Source: Desulfolutivibrio sulfoxidireducens (GTDB lineage Bacteria; Desulfobacterota; Desulfovibrionia; Desulfovibrionales; Desulfovibrionaceae). Taken from it: a DNA stretch of 64,000 bases. Below, in pieces: positions 30,654 to 38,871 of the stretch. The stretch is from NCBI RefSeq assembly GCF_013376475.1, contig NZ_CP045508.1, positions 1 to 64,000 on the forward strand, given 5' to 3'. Position 1 is the first letter of the stretch. The number at the start of each line of letters is the position of its first letter. A program made the translations under genes and the position numbers. The notes below the pieces were generated by a model, which worked only from the letters and a program-made list of their open reading frames with translations, did not search any database and was not told where the DNA came from.

Positions 30654-33548
30654 ATGTCCACCGCCACCAAGGCCACCGACGTCTATGCCTCGTCCGTGGC
30701 CACCACCGGCAGGGTCTCGGTCAATTCCTCGGTGGCCAGCAGCATCGACCACAGCGGCGATACCGACTGGTTCGGCGTGACCCTTGCGGCCGGCCAGTCC
30801 TACACCATCGATCTGCAAGGGTCGGCGACTGGCCAGGGAACCCTGAGCGATCCCTACCTGCGCGGCATCCACAATGCCTCCGGGACGCTTCTCTCGGGCA
30901 CCACCGACGACGACAGCGGCGACGGACTCGACAGCCGCGTTTCTTTCTCCCCCGCCACCGCCGGAACCTATTTCATCTCGGCCGGGGCATATTCCTCCGG
31001 TACCGGGTCCTACCGGCTGTACGTGACCAAGGCCGGAAGCGCGGCGGACGACTACGCCAGCTCCACGTCCACCACCGGTACGGTCAGCGTCGGCGGTTCC
31101 GTTACCGGGACCGTCAATTCCTCGGGTGACGCGGACTGGTTCGCCGTGACCCTGACCGCCGGCCAGTCCTACACCATCGACCTGCAAGGCGCGGACTCCA
31201 GTCAGGGCACCCTGGCCAATCCCTATCTACAGGGCGTCTACACCGCCTCCGGGACGCTTCTTTCCGGCACAAGCGACCACAATAGCGGAACCGGCCTGGA
31301 CAGTCAGGTCACCTTCACCGCCGCCACCTCCGGGACCTACTATATCGCGGCCCGGGGCTACGGCACCGGTACCGGCACCTACACGCTGTCCGTGGCCAGG
31401 ACCGACGATTACGCCAATAGCGCGTCCACCACCGGCACGGTCAGCGTCGGCGGATCCACCACCGGCACCATCAACTACGCGGGGGACACGGACTGGATCG
31501 CCGTGACGCTGACCGCTGGGCAGACCTACACCGTCGACGTGCAAGGCGCGGACTCCAGCCAGGGCACCCTGGCCAACCCCTACCTGCTTGGCGTCCACAC
31601 CAGCTCCGGGACGCTCGTTTCCGGCACCAGCGACCACAATAGCGGTACCGGTCTGGACAGCCGGGTCACCTTCACCGCCACGGCCACCGGGACCTACTAT
31701 GTCGCGGCCAGGGGTTACGGCACCGGCACCGGCACCTATACAGTGGCCGTGACCCAGGTCGACGATTACGCCGCATCCAAGTCCACCACCGGCACGGTCA
31801 GCGTCGGCGACTCCGTGGCCGGCGTGGTCAACTCCCCGGGCGATACCGACTGGTTTGCGGTGACGCTCACGGCCGGCCAGTCCTACACCATCGACCTGCA
31901 AGGCGTGGACACCGGCAAGGGCACCCTGGCCAATCCCTATCTGCAAGGCGTCTACACCGCCTCCGGGACGTTTCTCTCCGGCACCAGCGACCACAATAGC
32001 GGCACCGGCCTGGACAGCCGGGTCACCTTCACCGCCACCACCACCGGGACCTACTATGTCGCGGCCCGGGGCTACGGCGCCGGCACCGGCACCTACACCT
32101 TGTCCGTGTCCAAGGCCGGAAGCGTGGCGGACGACTACGCCAGTTCCACCTCGACCACCGGCCAGGTCAGCGTCGGCGGATCGGTCACCGGAACCATCGG
32201 GACCACGACCGACGCCGACTGGTTCGCCGTGACGCTGACGGCCGGGACCCAGTACACCATCGATCTGGAGGGAGCGACCGTCAGCGCCGGTACCCTGGCC
32301 GATCCGCTCATAAGCGGTATCTTCAACAGCTCCGGGACGCTTTTGTCCTCGACCACGGACAACGACAGCGGCGGCGACGCAAACAGCCATCTGTGCTTCA
32401 CCCCGACCACCTCCGGGACGTACTATATCGCCGCCGACGGCAACGGCACGTCCACCGGGACCTACACCCTGTCCCTCGAGAAATCCGCCGACGACGCCAC
32501 ATGGACGATCATGACCTACCTGTGCGCCGACAACAACCTCGAACCCGACGCCCTGACCGACGTCAACGAGATGGAAAGCGCCACGATAACCGATACGATC
32601 GTTGTGACCTGCCAGCTCGATCGTTCGTCCTCCTATTCCACGGCCGACGACAACTGGACCACCACCCGCCGGGGCGTCATCGAGCAGGACGGGACCACCT
32701 CGCACATCTCGAGCCTGGCCACGTCCATGACCGAGCAGAACATGGGCGCCGTGAGCACCCTGACCTCGTTCATCAACTGGTCGGCCGCGGTGTCCACCGA
32801 GGAATACACCGCGCTTGTCCTGTGGAACCACGGCGGCGGTGTGGACGGCTGCTGCTGGGACGACGCCTCGGGCGACGCGAACCTGTCCATCTCCGAGGTG
32901 GCCACGGCCATCGACAATTCCACCCTCGGCCATGTGGACCTGGTGGCCTTCGACGCCTGCCTGATGGCCGTTTTGGACCAGGCCTACGCGCTTGTTGACT
33001 ACGCGGACATCATGGTGGCCTCGGAAGACGTGGAGCCGAGCACCGGTTATGATTACACCAGCCTGCTCAACGCGTTTTCGGCCAGCGCCACCCAGACCGA
33101 GGAGGAGCTCGCCGAACTGATCGTCCAGACCTACGACGCGGACAATACCGACTCGGTGACCATGTCGGCCCTGGATCTGTCCGAAATCGACGACCTGACC
33201 GACGCCATGCAGGACTTCGCCACGGTCTGGTCGAGTTCCGGCCTGAGCGCCAGCGTGCTGGCCACGGCCGAGGACAGGACCCTGGAATACTACGAGCACA
33301 TCGATCTGGTGGATTTCATGGAGAACATCCAGGACCTGTCCTCGTCCACGACCGTGGACACGGCGGCCGAGGCGGTCATTTCCGCTGTGGAGGACGTGGT
33401 CATCGCCAGTTGCGGCGAAAGCGCCGCGAACGGACTGACCATCTACATGCCCGACAGCCAGGACAGTTCCTACCTGACCGGGACCGGGGCCAGCCTGCTG
33501 GCGGCCACGGGATGGACCACCATCTACAACGCGGTCTGGTCGGCCTGA
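30654..33548 (+). CDS. PPC-repeat protein with C-terminal clostripain-family (C11) cysteine protease domain
   Basis: A 964-residue protein. Five tandem repeats of about 119-123 residues begin at about 9, 132, 251, 370 and 493, each with DDYASSxSTTGxVSV, GDxDWFAVTLTAGQSYTIDLQG and GTYYIAARGYG. They resemble bacterial pre-peptidase C-terminal (PPC) domains. From Trp617 (WTIMTYLCADNN) a clostripain-like domain follows, with the catalytic His726 in LVLWNHGGG and the nucleophile Cys769 in FDACLMAV. Clostripain-type enzymes usually cut after Arg or Lys. There is no signal peptide or lipobox, so the export route is unclear. The composition (Thr, Gly, Ser, Asp, few Lys) fits a secreted surface protein. 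Confidence 0.85.
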   Translation: MSTATKATDVYASSVATTGRVSVNSSVASSIDHSGDTDWFGVTLAAGQSYTIDLQGSATGQGTLSDPYLRGIHNASGTLLSGTTDDDSGDGLDSRVSFSPATAGTYFISAGAYSSGTGSYRLYVTKAGSAADDYASSTSTTGTVSVGGSVTGTVNSSGDADWFAVTLTAGQSYTIDLQGADSSQGTLANPYLQGVYTASGTLLSGTSDHNSGTGLDSQVTFTAATSGTYYIAARGYGTGTGTYTLSVARTDDYANSASTTGTVSVGGSTTGTINYAGDTDWIAVTLTAGQTYTVDVQGADSSQGTLANPYLLGVHTSSGTLVSGTSDHNSGTGLDSRVTFTATATGTYYVAARGYGTGTGTYTVAVTQVDDYAASKSTTGTVSVGDSVAGVVNSPGDTDWFAVTLTAGQSYTIDLQGVDTGKGTLANPYLQGVYTASGTFLSGTSDHNSGTGLDSRVTFTATTTGTYYVAARGYGAGTGTYTLSVSKAGSVADDYASSTSTTGQVSVGGSVTGTIGTTTDADWFAVTLTAGTQYTIDLEGATVSAGTLADPLISGIFNSSGTLLSSTTDNDSGGDANSHLCFTPTTSGTYYIAADGNGTSTGTYTLSLEKSADDATWTIMTYLCADNNLEPDALTDVNEMESATITDTIVVTCQLDRSSSYSTADDNWTTTRRGVIEQDGTTSHISSLATSMTEQNMGAVSTLTSFINWSAAVSTEEYTALVLWNHGGGVDGCCWDDASGDANLSISEVATAIDNSTLGHVDLVAFDACLMAVLDQAYALVDYADIMVASEDVEPSTGYDYTSLLNAFSASATQTEEELAELIVQTYDADNTDSVTMSALDLSEIDDLTDAMQDFATVWSSSGLSASVLATAEDRTLEYYEHIDLVDFMENIQDLSSSTTVDTAAEAVISAVEDVVIASCGESAANGLTIYMPDSQDSSYLTGTGASLLAATGWTTIYNAVWSA
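30678..32490 (+). repeat. Five in-frame tandem repeats encoding PPC-like domains
   Basis: Repeat units begin near 30678, 31047, 31404, 31761 and 32130, giving periods of 369, 357, 357 and 369 bases. Units 2, 3 and 4 are nearly identical at the DNA level over long stretches (for example ACCTACTATGTCGCGGC), pointing to recent duplication or gene conversion. Units 1 and 5 are more diverged. All copies stay in frame. Confidence 0.85.
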
Positions 33549-33603
33549 CCCACCGCCCCGCCCGGACTCGATTCCCGTCCGCTTTCGCGCCGCCGATCCG
33601 TGG

Positions 33604-35079
33604 TCACCGCGCCCATGGGTCGGCGGCGTCGTTTCGCTTCATTTTCTTCCTGGTCGGGATGCCGGCCAGGGCCAGATAGCGGTAGATGCTGGGGACGCTC
33701 AGGCCCGAAACCCGGCTGGCCCGGGTCACGTCATGCCCGCAGGCGGCCATCAGGTCCCGGAAATACTCCCGGTCGCGGCCGGCCTTGTATTCCTCGTAGG
33801 GGCGAACGGTGTGTCCGGCCGGTCCCGGAAGGGCCGGTTCGATCCGCCGGGGGCCGTCGGCGTCCCGGCCCAGGACCCCGACCCGGACATGGCCCGGCAG
33901 GTGCTTGGGGTACAGGACGTCGCCCGGACCGGACTCGATGACCGCCGCCTCCATGACATTGCCCAGTTCCCGAACGTTTCCGGGCCAGGAGTAGCCGGCC
34001 AGCACGGTCCGCAGTTGCGGGGACAGGCGTTTTGCCGGCAGGGCGTACCGGGCGCAGAAGCGGGCGGCGAAATGCCCGGCCAGCGCCTCCAGGTCGTCCC
34101 CGCGCTCCCGAAGCGGCGGCAGGGCCACCTCCACGGTGCGCAGCCGGAACAGCAGGTCGCTGCGGAAGTCCCCGGCCCGGGCCATGGCCTCCAGGTCCCG
34201 GTTGGTGGCCGCCACCAGCCGGAAGTCGCTCGTCTGCTCCCTGGCGCCCCCGACCGGCCGGAAGCGGTGTTCCTGCAGGACCCGCAAAAAGGAGCGTTGC
34301 AGGGACAGGGGCAACTCCCCCACCTCGTCGAGAAAAAGCGTGCCCCCGTCGGCCTCGGCCACAAGCCCCCGGCGATCCGTGTGCGCCCCGGTGAAGGCGC
34401 CCTTGACGTGGCCGTACAGCGCGCTCTCCACCAGGGTTTCGGTGAGGTTGGAACAGTCCACGACCACGAACGGTCCGGATTTGCGGTGGCTGTTGGCGTG
34501 GATGACCCTGGCCGCGAGTTCCTTGCCCGATCCGGTCTCGCCAAGCACCAGCACGCTGGCCTCGCGCTCGGCGGCCCGGCGAAGGAGCCCCATGACCCGG
34601 CGCATGGCCGGTGAGTCGCCGATGATGCCGCAGGTCTCGATGCCGTCCGCGTCGTCTGGTCCGGTTTCGACCAGGGCGGGTCCGGACGGGTCCGGGCCGT
34701 TTCGGCCTCGCCCCCGCTCCTGGCGATAGGCCAGGGCCCCGGCCAGGGAATCCCGGACGCATTGCGGCGAGGCCGGCTTGCGCAGGTAGTCCCAGGCCCC
34801 GCTGGCCATGGTCTGGCGCGCGCCGTGGTTGTTGCCCAGGCCGGTGATGACGATGATCTCGGGTCTCGATGGCAGGGCGGCCAGGATGTCCACGGCCTGT
34901 TGCCCGTCCCCGTCGGGCAGATCCAGGTCCAGGTAGATGACGTCCACCCCGGTTTCGGCCAGCAGCCTGCCCTGGCGCAGCCCGCCGGCGAGGAGCACCT
35001 CGTGGCCCATGTCCGCCAGGCACCGCGAAAGGCTGGCCCGGACCAGCTCGTCGTCGTCGATGACCAGAATGCGCGCCAT
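33604..35079 (-). CDS. NtrC-family sigma-54 response regulator
   Basis: A 491-residue regulator: receiver domain (about 3-115) with phospho-acceptor Asp51 in LDLDLPDG and Lys101, an AAA+ domain with Walker A GETGSGKE (180-187), the sigma-54 contact loop GAFTGA (227-232), and Walker B DE at 251-252. A C-terminal Fis-like helix-turn-helix ends it (VTRASRVSGLSVPSIYRYLALAGI). The intact GAFTGA indicates activation of sigma-54 RNA polymerase. It lies 12 bases downstream of the histidine kinase gene in the same minus-strand operon. Its likely target is the divergent sigma-54 promoter at 37255-37269. Confidence 0.93.
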   Translation of the reverse strand: MARILVIDDDELVRASLSRCLADMGHEVLLAGGLRQGRLLAETGVDVIYLDLDLPDGDGQQAVDILAALPSRPEIIVITGLGNNHGARQTMASGAWDYLRKPASPQCVRDSLAGALAYRQERGRGRNGPDPSGPALVETGPDDADGIETCGIIGDSPAMRRVMGLLRRAAEREASVLVLGETGSGKELAARVIHANSHRKSGPFVVVDCSNLTETLVESALYGHVKGAFTGAHTDRRGLVAEADGGTLFLDEVGELPLSLQRSFLRVLQEHRFRPVGGAREQTSDFRLVAATNRDLEAMARAGDFRSDLLFRLRTVEVALPPLRERGDDLEALAGHFAARFCARYALPAKRLSPQLRTVLAGYSWPGNVRELGNVMEAAVIESGPGDVLYPKHLPGHVRVGVLGRDADGPRRIEPALPGPAGHTVRPYEEYKAGRDREYFRDLMAACGHDVTRASRVSGLSVPSIYRYLALAGIPTRKKMKRNDAADPWAR

Positions 35080-35091
35080 GTCCCGCCCCCC

Positions 35092-36966
35092 TTAGCCCAG
35101 AAGCCGCCGGATGTTGTCCACCAGGGTCCTGGGGGACATGGGCTTTACGAGAAAGCCGGCGATGCCCGCCCGGCCGGCCTCGGCCTCGAGGTGCGGTTCC
35201 ACGTGCCCGGTGCAGATGACGGCCTTGGCCCTGTGGTCGTGGCGCAGGATGCGCCCCAGCATGTCCATGCCGCACATGCCGGGCATGGACTGGTCGGCGA
35301 GAATCAGATCAAAGCCCCCCTTGGCGTCGAGGTAGGCTTGAAGGCCCTTTTCCCCGCTCTCGACGGCGGTCACCGTGAACCCCGCCCCCCGCAGCACCCG
35401 GGACATGGCCAGAAGCGTTCCCCGGTCGTCGTCCACCAGAAGCAGACGGCCGGTCCCCCGGCCGGCGGGGCGCGGCTCGGCCACGATCTGCTCCCCGGCC
35501 GGGGCGGCCAAGGGCAGATACACGGTGAAGGACGCTCCCGCGCCCGGGGCGCTGTCCACGTGGACGACCCCGCCCCGGCTGGCGGCGATGGCGTGGACCA
35601 CGGCCAGGCCCATGCCGGTGCCCCCGGCATTTTTCTTGGTGGTGTAGAAGGGTTCGAAGATGCGCTCCAGGCTGTCCGGTTCGATGCCGCACCCGGTGTC
35701 CGTGACCCGGACCACGGCGTAGTCTCCCGGGGACAGTCCGGGGTGGGGGGCTTTTTTCGTCGAGGCCACGGCCAGGTTGCCGATGTCCACCGTGAGCGTG
35801 CCGCCGCCGGGCATGGCCTGCACCGCGTTGCGGCACAGGTTGAGCAGAAGCTGCTGGATCTGGGCCGGGTGGGCCAGGAGGGAGTCTTTTTCGGCCCGAT
35901 AGGCGACGCTGAGGGCGATATTGCCGGGCAGGGTGGCCCGCAGCAGGTCCAGGCTTTCCCTGGCCAAGGGGATCAGGCGCAGGGGGGAAAGGGTGACGTT
36001 TTGCTGGCGGCTGTATTCCATGACCTGTTCCACCAGGTCCGCGGCCCGGTAGGCGGCCCGAAGGGCCTCGGACAGGGGGTCGGCCAGGACGGGGTCCACG
36101 GTCTTGTTCAGGACGAAGTCGAGGTTGAAGACGATGGGCACGAGATTGTTGTTGAGGTCGTGGGCGATGCCCCCGGCCAGGACCCCGATGGCCCGCATCT
36201 TGTGGGCCTGGAAGAGTTCCCGTTCGACCCGCTTGAGTTCGGTGACGTCGATGCCCAGTTCCATGACCAGGGGTTCGCCGTTTTCGTCCTCGAAGGGATA
36301 GTCGTAGATCTGGAAGGTGCGGCCCTCGGCGTCGGTGAACTGCCAGTTCTCGGGGCCGCCAGTCGCAAAGACCCGGAAGGTGGGACAGTGGGGACAGGGG
36401 GAGTCGCGGCCGCTGAAGACCTCGTAGCAGAAGCGGCCCTCGGTCTCGCCGTAATAGGTCCTGGTCTTGCGGTTGGCGTAGGCCACAGTGTAGTCGCGGC
36501 GCTGCATGTAGACGAAGACCGGCAGTTCGTCGATGACGTTTAAAAAAAGCCTGCGGCCGCGTTTTTTCAGGTGCTCCTCCCGGCGGCGCACCAGGCGTTC
36601 GGCCGTGAGCGCCTGCTTGAGGCGCTCGGCCACGGACTCTTCGCGCACCTCGACCACGGCCTGATCCTTGCCCGGCCCGGAAAGGACCTGGCACTGGTAG
36701 CGGCGGTGGTCGACCTCGGCCCCTTCCTCCCACGAAAAACGGTGCCCTCCGCCCGCCCGGCGCACCTCGGATAGCCCGCTTTCCAGTCCGTCGCGCATGG
36801 GCCGGGGCAGCTTGAGGACGGGCAGCGCCCGGCCGATGCCGTCGCTTTCCCCGCCGAAGAGGAGATCCAGGAAGGGGGCGTTGGCGTTGATGAGGCGGTT
36901 TTCTGCGTCGAAGAGGGCCAGGGCGTTCTGGCTTTGCGCGGCGTAGTGCTGAAAATCCCAGGTCAT
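35092..36966 (-). CDS. PAS hybrid histidine kinase with C-terminal receiver
   Basis: A 624-residue cytoplasmic sensor without membrane helices. Two PAS-like regions (about 5-110 and 140-245) are present; the second has a CPHC motif (191-194) that could bind metal or a redox cofactor. The DHp domain carries the phospho-acceptor His269 in AGGIAHDLNN. The ATPase domain has N-box NLCRNAVQA and DTGCGI, FEPFYTTK and GTGMGLAV. A receiver domain at about 506-622 has Asp558 in LILADQSMPG. It is the partner of the adjacent NtrC-type regulator. The input signal is probably intracellular, such as redox state or a metabolite of the pathway encoded next door. Confidence 0.92.
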   Translation of the reverse strand: MTWDFQHYAAQSQNALALFDAENRLINANAPFLDLLFGGESDGIGRALPVLKLPRPMRDGLESGLSEVRRAGGGHRFSWEEGAEVDHRRYQCQVLSGPGKDQAVVEVREESVAERLKQALTAERLVRRREEHLKKRGRRLFLNVIDELPVFVYMQRRDYTVAYANRKTRTYYGETEGRFCYEVFSGRDSPCPHCPTFRVFATGGPENWQFTDAEGRTFQIYDYPFEDENGEPLVMELGIDVTELKRVERELFQAHKMRAIGVLAGGIAHDLNNNLVPIVFNLDFVLNKTVDPVLADPLSEALRAAYRAADLVEQVMEYSRQQNVTLSPLRLIPLARESLDLLRATLPGNIALSVAYRAEKDSLLAHPAQIQQLLLNLCRNAVQAMPGGGTLTVDIGNLAVASTKKAPHPGLSPGDYAVVRVTDTGCGIEPDSLERIFEPFYTTKKNAGGTGMGLAVVHAIAASRGGVVHVDSAPGAGASFTVYLPLAAPAGEQIVAEPRPAGRGTGRLLLVDDDRGTLLAMSRVLRGAGFTVTAVESGEKGLQAYLDAKGGFDLILADQSMPGMCGMDMLGRILRHDHRAKAVICTGHVEPHLEAEAGRAGIAGFLVKPMSPRTLVDNIRRLLG

Positions 36967-37125
36967 GGCCGTTTTCGCCTTCGGAGTCGGTCAAAATTTA
37001 CATTTCTCTACATTTTGTCCTTGAGGCGGAATCTAGGCCAGTCGCCTGCAGAAAGCAAATCCCCTCTTCCACGGTAACCATCCGATTTTTCTGGAAGAGA
37101 TGAAATCCATTCGTTTTTAATAATT

Positions 37126-37158
37126 CTCGTTCGTAAGAAAATGATTCTTACAAATGAG
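37126..37158. promoter_or_regulatory. Predicted enhancer (activator) site: 14-bp-arm palindrome
   Basis: The arms CTCGTTCGTAAGAA (37126-37139) and TTCTTACAAATGAG (37145-37158) pair at 12 of 14 positions around a 5-base centre; the inner seven (GTAAGAA / TTCTTAC, 37133-37151) are perfect. The centre lies about 115 bases upstream of the -24 element, a normal distance for an NtrC-type activator site. The core TAAGAAAATGA recurs as TAAGAAAAATGA at 41697-41708. Confidence 0.55.
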
Positions 37159-37218
37159 AAGCCATGATTTGCGCGTCCGGCCAAACTCCTCTTAAAGGCC
37201 GCGTTCATGAACCAATTC

Positions 37219-37237
37219 ATTGTCATTGCATGACAAT
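37219..37237. promoter_or_regulatory. Perfect palindrome next to the sigma-54 promoter
   Basis: ATTGTCAT-TGC-ATGACAAT has perfect 8-bp arms. A further TGACAA half-site at 37242-37247 follows 11 bases after the matching half-site at 37231-37236, giving one-turn phasing. It ends 17 bases before the -24 element. This could be a repressor operator or a second regulator site. Confidence 0.5.
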
Positions 37238-37254
37238 TTCGTGACAAGCCTGGT

Positions 37255-37269
37255 TGGCACGGGTCTTGA
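37255..37269 (+). promoter_or_regulatory. Sigma-54 (-24/-12) promoter of the GS-like operon
   Basis: TGGCACGGGTCTTGA matches the consensus TGGCAC-N5-TTGC at every fixed position except the final C. Transcription would start near 37280, leaving a leader of about 80 bases. The adjacent minus-strand NtrC-type regulator, with an intact GAFTGA loop, is the obvious activator. Confidence 0.75.
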
Positions 37270-37358
37270 TCAAGAACATCGAAATGACAATCCTGGAAAA
37301 TTTCCTGTTCCAGGCGGCCCGGACAACCGGGAGAGACCCCGAAAAGGAACATACCCCC

Positions 37359-38741
37359 ATGAGCACCTCCCTCCCCGCATCCCATTCCCTCGATTCCATA
37401 AGGAAAACCATCAGGGACCAGGACATCCATTTCATCCGCTTCGAGCAGGCCGACCTCCACGGCGTGTCCCGCAGCAAGACCGTGCCTGTGGGCTGCTTCA
37501 TGGACTACGTGGAAAACGGCCTCAACTTCTACGGCGGCCTGTTGGGCCTGGACGTCCAGTCCATGGTCCCCAAGGGTACCGGCTACGCCGAGGAGGTGGC
37601 CTTCGCCGACCATTGCACCGTGCCCGACCTGTCCACCTTCACCGTCCTGCCCTGGGTCCGGAATACGGCCAACATCACCGTGGACCCCTACTGGTACGAC
37701 GGCACCCCGGCCATGGCCTCCCCCCGCCTGCTCCTCAAAAAGATCATAAACGAGTTCGATCGGCTGGGGTACATCTGCCGCCTGGGCTACGAGTTCGAGT
37801 TCTACGTCCTTTGCAAGGACACGAAAAAGCCCGTCTACACCGGCCAGCCCATCTTCGTGACGCTCAAAAACAACTTCGACATCGATTTCACCTACGACCT
37901 GATGCGCAAGATGGATCAGGCCGGGGTACGCATCATCACCCAGAATTCCGAGCACGGCCCAGGACAGCAGGAGATCAACCTCTACTACAAGGACGGCCTG
38001 CCCGCTGCGGACACCGCCTTTTTGTACAAGATGGGGGCCAAGGAGATCGCGCTTCAGCACGGCTACATCGCCACCTGGATGACCAAGCCCTTCATCGATG
38101 CCAGCGGGTCCGGCTCCCACTTCCACGTGAGCCTCATCGACAAGAAAACCGGCAAAAACGCCTTTGACGACCCAAGCGGCCAGTACGGCCTGACCGGGCT
38201 GGCCCGCAAATTCCTGGCCGGCATGCTCAAGCACGCCAAGGCCAACACCATCTTCACCGCCCCGACCATCAACTGCTACAAGCGCTACCGCATCAACACC
38301 TTTGCCCCGCACAGCGCCACCTGGGGCATGGAAAACCGCACCGTGGGCATCCGGGTCAAGGGCTGCCGGGGCCAGAGCACCCACTTCGAGAACCGCCTGG
38401 CCTGCGGCGGGACCAATCCCTACCTCCTGGCCCTGACCACCCTGGCCTCGGGGCTTGAGGGCATCCTGTCCTCCCCGGAACTTTCCGCGCCCATCACCGA
38501 CATCGCCTACGACCGCGACGACGTGCCCAAACTGCCGAGCAGCCTGGAGGAGGCCATCGCCGAGTTCGAGAAGGACACGGACCTGCATGCCGTGCTCGAT
38601 CCCGAATTCATCAAGCTGGCCCTGGCCGTGAAGAAATTCGAGGTGGCCACGGCCAAGGCCCGCTTTCCGGACTACGGCACCCCGGAATTCAACAACCGCG
38701 TCGATCCCTGGGAATGGGACTACTACATGGAACTGATCTAG
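37359..38741 (+). CDS. Glutamine-synthetase-like ligase (probable gamma-glutamylamide/polyamine synthetase)
   Basis: A 460-residue GS-fold ATP-dependent ligase. Catalytic and nucleotide motifs are visible: GYEFEFYV, NSEHGPGQQEINL, GSGSHFHVS and APHSATWGMENRTVGIR. The N-terminal beta-grasp part reads FIRFEQADLHGVSRSKTVP. That matches gamma-glutamylpolyamine or gamma-glutamylmethylamide synthetases rather than true GlnA, whose MDGSS motif and adenylylation loop are absent. It probably joins glutamate to an amine. ATG 37359 has AAGGA at 37344-37348; an in-frame upstream start at 37254 falls inside the sigma-54 promoter and is rejected. First gene of the operon; an amide hydrolase and an ABC transporter follow. 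Confidence 0.85.
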   Translation: MSTSLPASHSLDSIRKTIRDQDIHFIRFEQADLHGVSRSKTVPVGCFMDYVENGLNFYGGLLGLDVQSMVPKGTGYAEEVAFADHCTVPDLSTFTVLPWVRNTANITVDPYWYDGTPAMASPRLLLKKIINEFDRLGYICRLGYEFEFYVLCKDTKKPVYTGQPIFVTLKNNFDIDFTYDLMRKMDQAGVRIITQNSEHGPGQQEINLYYKDGLPAADTAFLYKMGAKEIALQHGYIATWMTKPFIDASGSGSHFHVSLIDKKTGKNAFDDPSGQYGLTGLARKFLAGMLKHAKANTIFTAPTINCYKRYRINTFAPHSATWGMENRTVGIRVKGCRGQSTHFENRLACGGTNPYLLALTTLASGLEGILSSPELSAPITDIAYDRDDVPKLPSSLEEAIAEFEKDTDLHAVLDPEFIKLALAVKKFEVATAKARFPDYGTPEFNNRVDPWEWDYYMELI

Positions 38742-38871
38742 GCCGGCTCCCCGGAAAGCGGCCCGGAGTTTTTCCGAACCCCCTCTTCGGCCGGGACGTG
38801 TTCGCTCCGGGGAACGATTTCAAGGGCGACGCGCGAACCGGACCGTGACCAGAGACAGGCAAGGAGCAGAA

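Larger units (their letters stand above)
36967..37358. promoter_or_regulatory. Divergent regulatory region between the two-component genes and the GS-like operon
   Basis: This 392-base region contains no gene and is much more AT-rich than its surroundings. Read toward the GS-like gene it holds a long imperfect palindrome (37126-37158), a perfect 8-bp-arm palindrome (37219-37237) with a third half-site TGACAA (37242-37247), and a sigma-54 promoter (37255-37269). On the kinase side a 10-base-spaced direct repeat TACATTT (36999-37005 and 37009-37015) lies just before its start. No clear sigma-70 promoter for the kinase was identified. Confidence 0.6.

Noticed and set aside
30678-32490. CRISPR-like tandem repeats
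   Set aside because: The period of about 360 bases, in-frame coding and absence of short repeats with unique spacers show that these are protein domain repeats.
31227-33299. Open frame of about 690 codons opposite the PPC-repeat gene, with apparent internal repeats
   Set aside because: The repeats only mirror the sense-strand PPC repeats; no start context or protein family.
37254-37358. Upstream start for the GS-like gene at 37254
   Set aside because: It overlaps the sigma-54 -24/-12 element, and the encoded 35 residues do not resemble the family; ATG 37359 has a ribosome site.
37359-38741. Housekeeping glutamine synthetase GlnA
   Set aside because: The N-terminal ammonia-site motif of GlnA is missing and the pattern matches gamma-glutamylamine ligases; the context is catabolic and regulated by an adjacent sigma-54 activator.
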